Source of the DNA: Lachnospiraceae bacterium
GTDB lineage: Bacteria > Bacillota > Clostridia > Lachnospirales > Lachnospiraceae
NCBI GenBank assembly: GCA_022769665.1
Contig: JALEIR010000054.1
Coordinates: forward strand, 1 to 34,713
Length of the DNA stretch: 34,713 nt
Direction: 5' to 3'
The notes under the pieces were generated by a model, which was not told where the DNA came from, searched no databases, and saw nothing but the letters and a program-made list of their open reading frames with translations. Below, one piece after another: positions 1 through 6,589 of the stretch (its first letter is position 1; every line of letters starts with the position of its first letter). Made by a program: the position numbers and the translations under genes.

Positions 1-198
1 CTTACGGTTGTTTTTGGCTTTCTCTGAAATACAACCGTAGCCAAGCTCTCTTACTTACGGTTGTTTTTGGCTTTCTCTGAAATGCAACCGTAGCCAAGCT
101 CTCTTACTTACGGTTGTTTTTGGCTTTCTCTGAAATGCAACCGTAGCCAAGCTCTCTTACTTACGGTTGTTTTTGGCTTTCTCTGAAATGCAACCGTA
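1..198. repeat. 53-bp tandem repeat, 3 full copies plus a partial
   Basis: Copies start at 1, 54, 107 and 160; the fourth stops at 198 after 39 bases. Copies differ at one position only (base 31 of the unit, A in copy 1 and G in the others). Each unit contains TACGGTTG (unit bases 3-10) with its complement CAACCGTA (32-39), and TTGGCT (14-19) with AGCCAA (39-44). The two pairings are interleaved, so they are mutually exclusive or pseudoknot-like. The period is not a multiple of three and no gene covers the array. The remaining 199-300 stretch shows nothing recognisable. The array reaches the window edge, so its full length is unknown. Confidence 0.95.
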
Positions 199-300
199 AC
201 CCATGTCCTGCTTATTGTATTGTCAACCGAAATCGCCCCGTAAAATCTTACCTAAACGAATATACGCTTCTCATATTTCCATATTCTTCAAGCCTGGCAA

Positions 301-651
301 TCAGTCAAAGAATTTCCCTTTATAAAAATTTTCATTACCAAGCTTTGTGGCTGTAAGTTTGAACAAAACACACCCATCAGGACACATGACAACTTTACTA
401 TACTTGCTGTCGCCTCCAATATTCTCCAGGTCTCCTCCGCTTCTCACAGCTTCCATTATCGGAAATAAAATCATCATCACTTTGGAACAAATACCCTGCC
501 CATTTGAGTTTACCGGACAGCCATATGTACATGTATACACATCCCCGATTTCTTCTCCGTTTCTGCAAAACCTTTCGGTTTCATTATTATCTTTATTAAA
601 TCCAATCACTTCAATTTTCCACTCATATTCCTCGTCATACCATTTTTTCAT
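301..651 (-). CDS. TIGR04076-like small cysteine-containing protein
   Basis: This 116-residue protein has no signal peptide or membrane segment, so it should be cytoplasmic. The pattern of an N-terminal KIEVIGF-like strand, spaced Cys residues (FC, YTCTYGC, GIC) and a C-terminal MCPDGCVLFKL motif resembles the TIGR04076 family, whose function is not known. The Cys residues could bind metal, but that is a guess. The start is supported by GGAGGAG about 12 bases upstream. It is the last of four same-strand genes, 175 bp after the nitrilase gene, so it may be transcribed separately. Family assignment is from remembered motif similarity and is moderate. Confidence 0.65.
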   Translation of the reverse strand: MKKWYDEEYEWKIEVIGFNKDNNETERFCRNGEEIGDVYTCTYGCPVNSNGQGICSKVMMILFPIMEAVRSGGDLENIGGDSKYSKVVMCPDGCVLFKLTATKLGNENFYKGKFFD

Positions 652-790
652 TTATTTTCTATCTCCTCCACAAACTCTCTCTTTAGCAAGGGATGGCAAT
701 TCTTATTTTGTCAATCCACCCCTCCATCTCCTTACACACGGGACTTATTCACCCTTTTCCGCTTGTGTCCCTCTGTTACACATAATTCCT

Positions 791-831
791 ACAAGGGATA
801 AATCTATTTTCCCACAAGGGATAAATCTATT
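791..831. repeat. Short direct repeat, two 18-bp copies
   Basis: The 18-base sequence beginning ACAAGGGATAAA occurs at 791-808 and again at 814-831, a period of 23 with a 5-base spacer. The second copy overlaps the stop codon of the nitrilase-type gene (827-829). It looks like a small tandem duplication at the gene's 3' end. No hairpin or known site was recognised in it. Confidence 0.9.
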
Positions 832-1708
832 CATTTCTTCTCTCCCTGATAAACGGCTTTTCAACTCTCCCGTCAGTAATCAAGCCATATATCTCCGGTC
901 TCCTGTAGGCATTACCGTGCACCTCGCTTTCACGGTATCTGCGCAACTGTTCCAAATCCAGTTCGGCCACATATACTCCTTCTTTGCCATCTGCCTGTAA
1001 CAGACAGGTATCTCTTGAGCAGGGCAACTCCGGCAGATATGCGACACCGTCAAATACACTGGAGCCTCCGTTACAGTCAGGCACTGTCTCCGGATAGTTG
1101 CAAGTCGCTATGGCAAGCATATTTTCGTAAGCTCTGCCCCTAAGCTGAGAAAGCCTGTTGATTTCCATGGGGCAGGCGTTCGGAACCAGAATCAGTTCTG
1201 CTCCTTTCAGCATCAGTATTCTTGCGCTCTCCGGGAATTCTCTGTCAAAGCATATCATTGCGCCAACCTTCACCTTACCATGGGCAGTATCTAAATCTGT
1301 AACATAAAAATCCTCTCCCGGAGTCAAATTCCGTTCCACATCAAAGTCACAGGTATGTACCTTCGCATAAGCAAATTTTCGCTCTCCGAACCTGTCGAAA
1401 AGGACAACCGTATTGCGGGGAGCATCTTTATACTGTTCCAGTAGAGTAATCCCGATAGCCATGTCGAGTTCTCCCGCCAGCCTACCGAATGCATTGACAA
1501 AACCGCTGTCCGCAGGAATCGCCTCTGCCTTCCATTCCTCCACAGGACGGTTGTAGATATTATATCCGTTGCTCCACATTTCCGGAAACAGCGCAATATC
1601 AGCACCCATCTCTTTCGCCCTTTTACAATAATTCATTCCCTTTTCGAGATTCCCGTCTAAGGTACCGCAAGGTGCCAACTGTAATAAAGCTATCTTTAAC
1701 GAATACAT
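827..1708 (-). CDS. Carbon-nitrogen hydrolase (nitrilase superfamily)
   Basis: A 293-residue cytoplasmic amidase/nitrilase-type enzyme that hydrolyses a non-peptide C-N bond through a Cys thioester. The catalytic triad is visible: Glu43 in FPEMW, Lys116 in YAKVHTCDFD and Cys153 in GAMICFDREFPE. Length is typical of the family (260-300). The start is supported by GGGAGG about 6 bases upstream. Substrate cannot be read from the sequence; omega-amidase, carbamoylputrescine amidase and deaminated-glutathione amidase relatives share these motifs. It lies 45 bp downstream of the end of the interrupted kinase gene's conceptual full-length frame, so the two may be cotranscribed. Its tail overlaps a short direct repeat. 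Confidence 0.9.
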   Translation of the reverse strand: MYSLKIALLQLAPCGTLDGNLEKGMNYCKRAKEMGADIALFPEMWSNGYNIYNRPVEEWKAEAIPADSGFVNAFGRLAGELDMAIGITLLEQYKDAPRNTVVLFDRFGERKFAYAKVHTCDFDVERNLTPGEDFYVTDLDTAHGKVKVGAMICFDREFPESARILMLKGAELILVPNACPMEINRLSQLRGRAYENMLAIATCNYPETVPDCNGGSSVFDGVAYLPELPCSRDTCLLQADGKEGVYVAELDLEQLRRYRESEVHGNAYRRPEIYGLITDGRVEKPFIRERRNE

Positions 1709-1753
1709 TTCCTGCCTCCCATCCTCCGTCTTATTGTAAAACTGGTCTATCCC

Positions 1754-2251
1754 CTATGTTTCCATAATAACGACCTTGTTTTCCGCAACAATGCTCCCCA
1801 AGTCCTTCTCGTATGTAATGCTTTTCTCGTTTAAGACATCCGAAAAATCCTTTTCTCTTCACCATCGCCGCATTGCTTCTTCTCCGAATTCCCGGCAGTT
1901 TGGTTTCGTCTGATGTCTTCTTAGCGTTTCTTCAAAAGGCAAGTCAAAATAATAGGCATAGATTTCCTTCCCGTATATCCGACGAGCCAATTCAAACAAT
2001 GGTCTGTACCAGTCGGCATACATGATACCTTCTAAAATAACAATGTCACTGTGAGTACTTCCATATTTCAAAAGTTCCTTCATAAGCGGCAGCGCCCTCG
2101 TGTCTTCTCCATCCTTAACCATAAGCATGTCCCGCCTGATTACATCCTGAGAGATGAGGATTGTATTTCTGCCAAATTTCTTTTGCAATTCCTTGGCTAC
2201 CGTTGTTTTTCCGCTCCCGGAATCTCCCCTGAGTACAATCAGTTTTCCCAT
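1754..2251 (-). pseudogene. P-loop kinase-like gene interrupted by in-frame TGA
   Basis: The product begins MGKLIVLRGDSGSGKTT, a clear Walker A at residues 9-16 of a small nucleoside-kinase/zeta-like ATPase that would phosphorylate an unidentified small molecule. The frame is stopped by TGA at 1859-1861, directly after EEAMRRW. It then continues open for 34 codons (starting REKDF) to TAG at 1754-1756. Relatives in this family commonly carry a Trp-Trp-Arg-Glu-Lys-Asp stretch here, so TGA most simply replaces a TGG Trp codon. The uninterrupted product would be 165 residues; the truncated one is 130. The ATG at 2251 is preferred over an upstream GTG because AAGGAAA lies 7 bases before it. It follows the Nudix gene by 86 bp. 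Confidence 0.75.
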
Positions 2252-2337
2252 CACACTTTCCTTTTCAAAATTTCACATTCTTCCTGCCAACTTCGTCTTT
2301 TATTTTGCACTCAGTTATTCATAGTCTTCCAAAAGCT

Positions 2338-2835
2338 TCAGGATTTCTGTCCTTCAATCACCGTTTTTACCAGCTGCCAGGCTATACCGCCTTTCCGAAG
2401 CAAATCCAATGCATCTTCAAGCTTCACCCACTCTGCGGCATCTACTTCTCCTGACGTCACGAAATCAGCCTTATCAACGGTGGCTTTATATCCAAGCATC
2501 AACATCTCCTTTTTATCGTAGGGATAACTCCTGATAAATTCCAGTTTCTTTACCGTCAATCCGATTTCTTCTCTGATTTCACGTATCACTGCATCCTCCG
2601 CTGATTCTCCGATTTTCATGATTCCGGCAACACATACATGTTTGGTAGTGGACACATAATTTTGCCGCAGCAGAGCAATTTCATGATTCTCATTTACAAC
2701 CGCCGCAATAACACTGGTTGTAAACATATCCCACAAAGGGATTTCGCATTTTGTACAATAAGGGATAAAACCTTCATCTCCTATTTCTTTCTCAACCAGT
2801 TTGCTTCCGCAATATGGACAATAGATAAATCTCAT
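2338..2835 (-). CDS. Nudix hydrolase with N-terminal zinc ribbon
   Basis: A 165-residue enzyme that would cleave a nucleoside diphosphate linked to another group, using Mg2+. The N-terminus has two Cys pairs (C6/C9 in CPYCG and C27/C30 in CTKC), a zinc ribbon like that of NudC-type NADH pyrophosphatases. A complete Nudix box occupies residues 71-93 (G, five residues, E, seven residues, REIREEIGL). It is shorter than NudC and lacks that enzyme's SQPWPFPxS specificity motif, so the substrate is open. GGGGAGG stands about 6 bases before the ATG. It is the first of the four leftward genes at this end. Confidence 0.9.
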   Translation of the reverse strand: MRFIYCPYCGSKLVEKEIGDEGFIPYCTKCEIPLWDMFTTSVIAAVVNENHEIALLRQNYVSTTKHVCVAGIMKIGESAEDAVIREIREEIGLTVKKLEFIRSYPYDKKEMLMLGYKATVDKADFVTSGEVDAAEWVKLEDALDLLRKGGIAWQLVKTVIEGQKS

Positions 2836-3011
2836 ACCGTTCCTCCCCGAGTACCATGTTTCTTATCTCCGACATCCGACTCTCTTTCTGCGATAGCAAT
2901 ACATATCCTAAAATGATTGAGGACATTGTACTCCTATTACGAAACCAGCCTGCCGTTCCATATCAAAAGTCATAAGTGCTTTCACAATATACAATTTCAT
3001 CAAAAGTTGTT

Positions 3012-3041
3012 TTGCACATTATCCACCATATATGCTATACT
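3012..3041 (+). promoter_or_regulatory. Predicted promoter of the 3085 diguanylate cyclase gene
   Basis: TTGCAC at 3012-3017 and TATACT at 3036-3041 are separated by 18 bases. The -10 box ends 5 bases before an in-frame TTG at 3046, which makes that TTG an unlikely start and supports the ATG at 3085. Confidence 0.5.
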
Positions 3042-3084
3042 TTGATTGATACAAGGGAACCGGCAAAATGAGGGGTGGTTAGAT

Positions 3085-4146
3085 ATGCTGCACTACTTAA
3101 TTCAACTCAATTACGCTACAATAATTCTTATACTTTGTCTTTTGATATTCATAATAACCAACGACTACTTTGACAAAAAGGTCAGGCTGCTGTTTTTGCT
3201 GTCATGTAACATGCTGCTTGGGCTTGTCCTGGCAGACTCTGTGGAATACTGGACTTCCCAGACCCCCGGAAGACAGGTATTGCGGGTTTGGATGTCAGCT
3301 ATCGGATACAGTTTAAGACCTGCCATCATTTTTGTGGTCATCCTGCTTCTTTTACGCGGAAAAATCAGAAAGCGTATGTGGTTGTCTGTTCCCTTGATAT
3401 TTAACGCGTTGATAGCATTTTCCGCACTGTTTACGGATATTGCATTCTCGTACACCCCTGACAACGAATTTGTACGCGGACCGCTGTGGTATTTTGCCTT
3501 TATAACCAGTGGTTTTTATGCTGTGGTTCTGCTGATTTGCACGGTAGGACTATACAGGTCTATTCATTTTTCGGAAACATTGATTTCCATTATTGTAGTG
3601 TGCATGTTTGTCATTTCTACCGCAATGGAATCTGTCTGGAAGTATGACGGAACCATTAACGCCACCGGAGCTGTTTCTCTGGTATTTTATTATCTTTATC
3701 TGAATACCCAACAGTTTAAAAGAGACCCGATGACCAATACACTGAACCGCCGCTGTTTCTTTTTGGATGCCGAGAAAAACATGGCCGGCTTAAGTGCGGT
3801 TATGTCAATCGACCTGAATAATTTGAAACAATTGAATGATGGTTATGGGCATGCAAAAGGAGACGAAGCAATCTGCGCACTGTCCCGCAGTATCGAAAAT
3901 GTATTACCCAAAAACTGTTTCCTGTATCGTACGGGAGGAGACGAATTTATGGTTCTTTGTTTTCATAAAGAAGAAAATATCGTAAGACAGCTTCTTCTGG
4001 ATATGAAAGCAGAATTTTCAAAAACCCCCTATTCCTGTGCAATCGGAATGGCTTATAAGGACAGTTCCATGAGCTTTGACAGCCTCTGCTCACGGGCAGA
4101 CAAAGAAATGTACGAAGATAAATTTCGTATGAAAAACAAGGGCTGA
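3085..4146 (+). CDS. Membrane diguanylate cyclase (GGDEF)
   Basis: This 353-residue protein makes c-di-GMP from two GTP. About six or seven hydrophobic helices fill residues 1-215, followed by a GGDEF domain with an intact RTGGDEF active-site loop near residue 292. No RxxD inhibitory site is visible at the expected position just before that loop, so product feedback through the I-site is doubtful. The membrane part probably senses a ligand or membrane state, but nothing identifies it. The ATG at 3085 is chosen because AGGGGTGG precedes it at about 7 bases. The gene is monocistronic and converges with tcdA across 16 bp. Confidence 0.92.
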   Translation: MLHYLIQLNYATIILILCLLIFIITNDYFDKKVRLLFLLSCNMLLGLVLADSVEYWTSQTPGRQVLRVWMSAIGYSLRPAIIFVVILLLLRGKIRKRMWLSVPLIFNALIAFSALFTDIAFSYTPDNEFVRGPLWYFAFITSGFYAVVLLICTVGLYRSIHFSETLISIIVVCMFVISTAMESVWKYDGTINATGAVSLVFYYLYLNTQQFKRDPMTNTLNRRCFFLDAEKNMAGLSAVMSIDLNNLKQLNDGYGHAKGDEAICALSRSIENVLPKNCFLYRTGGDEFMVLCFHKEENIVRQLLLDMKAEFSKTPYSCAIGMAYKDSSMSFDSLCSRADKEMYEDKFRMKNKG

Positions 4147-4162
4147 CACATAACTGCCTACA

Positions 4163-4921
4163 TTAATTCAGACCGCACAAGTCCTTCACCACTTCCCCTG
4201 CAATAATCAGGCCGGCTACGGAAGGGACAAAGGCAACACTTCCGGGAATGGCTCTCCTTTGCGTACATTTGTGCTCAGCACCGGGAGGACAGATACAGTT
4301 TGATTTACAGCTGATCGCCATATCCTCCTGCGGATTAATCGGCGTTTCCTCGGAATACACTACCTTCAAATCTTTAATACCACGCTTCTTCAGTTCCCTG
4401 CGCATCACTTTTGCCAACGGACAAACCTTCGTCTTGTAAATATCTGCAACCTGAAACCGGCTTCCGTCCAGTTTATTTCCGGCTCCCATACTGCTGATTA
4501 TCGGGATACTAAGCTCCTTCGCCTTCATGACAAGCGCAATCTTTGCGGTAACGGTATCGACCGCATCCACAACGTAATCAAACTCCTCAAAGGGAAAATC
4601 CTGTGCATTCTCAGGCAGAAAAAAGCATTTGTGTACCCTTACATCCGCGTCCGGATTAATCTCCAGAATCCGCTCCTTCATGACATCCACTTTATATTTT
4701 CCCACAGTCTTTCGGGTAGCGATAATCTGTCTGTTTAAATTCGTCAGACAGACCTTATCATCGTCCACCAAATCAAAGGCACCTACTCCGCTGCGCACCA
4801 ACGCTTCACATACGTATCCGCCCACACCGCCGATACCAAAAACCGCCACTCTTGACTGCGCCAGTCTATCCATTGCTTCCTTGCCCAGCAGTAACTCTGT
4901 TCTCGAAAATTGCGTCAACAT
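4163..4921 (-). CDS. tcdA: tRNA threonylcarbamoyladenosine dehydratase (TcdA/ThiF family)
   Basis: A 252-residue E1-like adenylating enzyme that cyclises t6A37 in ANN-decoding tRNAs to ct6A. Visible features are the nucleotide-binding FGIGGVGGYVCEAL loop near residue 27, the LNRQ motif with its Arg, the DAVDT segment, and a Cys-rich C-terminal part (SCKSNCICPPG, HKCTQRR) seen in the TcdA/YgdL group. The ATG at 4921 is preferred to one 42 bp upstream because GGGAG sits about 8 bases before it. A near-consensus promoter lies at 5050-5078, giving a leader of about 120 bases that contains a terminator-like hairpin. A general ThiF/MoeB activity is the alternative, but length and tail favour TcdA. 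Confidence 0.9.
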   Translation of the reverse strand: MLTQFSRTELLLGKEAMDRLAQSRVAVFGIGGVGGYVCEALVRSGVGAFDLVDDDKVCLTNLNRQIIATRKTVGKYKVDVMKERILEINPDADVRVHKCFFLPENAQDFPFEEFDYVVDAVDTVTAKIALVMKAKELSIPIISSMGAGNKLDGSRFQVADIYKTKVCPLAKVMRRELKKRGIKDLKVVYSEETPINPQEDMAISCKSNCICPPGAEHKCTQRRAIPGSVAFVPSVAGLIIAGEVVKDLCGLN

Positions 4922-4961
4922 ATCATAATCTCCCTTTTTCCTGTCAATAATACTGCAATTC

Positions 4962-4998
4962 AAAAAGCAGGGCCGCTGTTTCCCGAGCCGCTGCTTTT
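4962..4998 (-). terminator. Hairpin with U-tract in the tcdA leader / after the capA-like gene
   Basis: On the minus strand AAAAGCAG (4998-4991) pairs with CTGCTTTT (4970-4963), followed by a further T. The loop is GC-rich. It lies 77 bp past the stop of the CapA-like gene, so it can terminate that transcript. It also lies between the tcdA promoter (5050-5078) and tcdA, so it would sit inside the tcdA leader and could act as an attenuator. Confidence 0.55.
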
Positions 4999-5049
4999 CG
5001 AATTTCGAGTTACGGGTAGCTTATATTTCCCAGTGTTTTGCTAGGTTAT

Positions 5050-5078
5050 ATTATAGGTCGGTACACGGTCCTTGTCAA
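5050..5078 (-). promoter_or_regulatory. Near-perfect sigma-A promoter for tcdA
   Basis: On the minus strand TTGACA (5078-5073) and TATAAT (5055-5050) are separated by exactly 17 bases. The -35 box overlaps the last codons of the CapA-like gene. The predicted start of transcription is near 5043. Confidence 0.8.
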
Positions 5079-6382
5079 TCTGTCCTCTCCGCTGTCTCAC
5101 CAAACACAGACTCCACCAGCTCCAGACAGTAATCCAGGGAAAAATTACCATCCTGTTTTACAATCTCATTTTTCTCCGCCAGCTCCTCAGTATATTCTTC
5201 CAACGGATATACCGTCACTCCGCCGAACCCCTGTTCCAGATGACACACCAGCGGCTCCACGCCCCAATCTATAATGCCGACCTCTCCGTCCTCTTCCATT
5301 CCGATAGTCACCTTCGCCATACCGCCCACCATCCGGTTTGCCACACCTTCCCCCGTCCCGGAGGTCCAATTTGCAAAATTGCCCAGGGAATAATATACCA
5401 GCGTATCCTCCACCCACGCCACAGGCTCTATCACATGGGGATGAGTGCCGATTACCAAATCAGCCCCGTTTTCCGCAAACAGTTCCGCCCATCTCTTCTG
5501 GGTTTTTGTTTCACTCAGGGTATATTCCGTACCCCAATGAGGACATACCACTGTAAAGTCCGCCATTTCCTCCGCACGCTGTAAATCCCGGATAACCCTG
5601 TCCTCCTCCAGCATATCCACCCCATAAGGCATGTCCTCCGGAAGCGGGATTCCGTTGGTCCCGTAGGTATAGTTCAAAACAGCAATATGGATTCCATCCT
5701 GCTCATAAACATAAATTTCCTCCCCGTCCTCCGCACTGTCGTGAATTCCCAGCACCGCCTTTTCCGGGTAGTTCTCCTTCCAAAAGGCAAGGCAGTTCAA
5801 AAGCCCGCGCTTCCCCTTATCCAGGGCATGATTGGTTCCGTGAAGTATCACATCAAAACCGGAATCCGCCAGGGCATCTCCCAGCTCATAAGGTGCATTA
5901 AAGGCCGGGTAACCGCTGATGCCAAGCTCACTTCCTCCGATGATGACCTCTTGATTTACCAGTGCCAGATCAGCCTCCTCAATCTCCTCCTTTACATTGG
6001 TAAACAAAGCGGTAAAATCATATCCTCCGTCCGGTGTTTCCCCGCTTTGGGCCAAAGGAGTGTGAAGAAGTACATCTCCTACCATCACCAGCGTCATTTC
6101 CGGCAGAGGAGACGGTGTTGGTTCCGAAGTTGTCTCCTGTTCCGCAGCCGGAGATGTCTCAGGGGTTGTCTCCTGTGTCAGAGTCAGATTTGTCCCCGTG
6201 GTCGTTTCCTGTTCTCCCCGGTTTTCTCCGATATGCTCTGTTTTCTCGGACAGCGCCGGTATCTCAGCTTCTGCCGAAACCTCCCCGGGCACTTCCGGCA
6301 GCGGTTTCTTCTCTCCGCAACCGCTCAGCAACAAGGTACATAACACTAATATACCTGTTTGCTTTAAATATCTTCTTATCAT
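5075..6382 (-). CDS. CapA-family metallophosphatase-like lipoprotein
   Basis: This 435-residue protein begins MIRRYLKQTG and has a lipobox LLLSGC with Cys22, so it should be an exported lipoprotein on the outer face of the membrane. Residues 23 to about 95 are a Thr/Glu/Pro-rich linker. The CapA/PgsA fold follows, with VGDVLLH, HGTNHALDKG, HWGTEY and GTHPHVIEP supplying the usual metal-site Asp and His residues. CapA relatives take part in poly-gamma-glutamate or capsule export, but no pgsB/pgsC is nearby, so its job here is open. The ATG at 6382 has AGGGGA 7 bases upstream. The promoter is at 6432-6460, divergent from the 6590 gene. Confidence 0.88.
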   Translation of the reverse strand: MIRRYLKQTGILVLCTLLLSGCGEKKPLPEVPGEVSAEAEIPALSEKTEHIGENRGEQETTTGTNLTLTQETTPETSPAAEQETTSEPTPSPLPEMTLVMVGDVLLHTPLAQSGETPDGGYDFTALFTNVKEEIEEADLALVNQEVIIGGSELGISGYPAFNAPYELGDALADSGFDVILHGTNHALDKGKRGLLNCLAFWKENYPEKAVLGIHDSAEDGEEIYVYEQDGIHIAVLNYTYGTNGIPLPEDMPYGVDMLEEDRVIRDLQRAEEMADFTVVCPHWGTEYTLSETKTQKRWAELFAENGADLVIGTHPHVIEPVAWVEDTLVYYSLGNFANWTSGTGEGVANRMVGGMAKVTIGMEEDGEVGIIDWGVEPLVCHLEQGFGGVTVYPLEEYTEELAEKNEIVKQDGNFSLDYCLELVESVFGETAERTD

Positions 6383-6431
6383 AGTTTCCCCTTTTCCTCT
6401 GTTATAAGGCAACGTTCTGCTTATTCCTAAC

Positions 6432-6460
6432 ATTATAGGCGATTTTCCGATACTTGGCAA
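6432..6460 (-). promoter_or_regulatory. Promoter of the CapA-like gene
   Basis: On the minus strand TTGCCA (6460-6455) and TATAAT (6437-6432) are spaced by 17 bases, about 50 bp before the ATG at 6382. Confidence 0.7.
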
Positions 6461-6470
6461 CAAAATCTCC

Positions 6471-6499
6471 TTGTAAATATTTATCGATAACTGTATAAT
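6471..6499 (+). promoter_or_regulatory. Promoter of the 6590 GGDEF gene
   Basis: TTGTAA (6471-6476) and TATAAT (6494-6499) are spaced by 17 bases. It is back to back with the CapA-like promoter, leaving 10 bases between the two -35 boxes. The leader to the ATG at 6590 is about 84 bases. Confidence 0.65.
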
Positions 6500-6589
6500 A
6501 TTGTAGTAATATGTCAACAGATAAAAATATCAACGCAAGACAGACATACAAAAAAGATATCCCAAAAATTCCACATAAGGAAAACAATT

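Noticed and set aside
1..198. CRISPR array at the left end
   Set aside because: The whole 53-bp unit repeats without variable spacers, and no cas gene is present.
347..1000. Rightward open frame of 217 codons
   Set aside because: It lies antisense across two well-supported leftward genes, and its composition is that of a complementary-strand shadow.
4922..5043. Known riboswitch in the tcdA leader
   Set aside because: I could not match the leader to any class I know; it is reported only as an unexplained hairpin.
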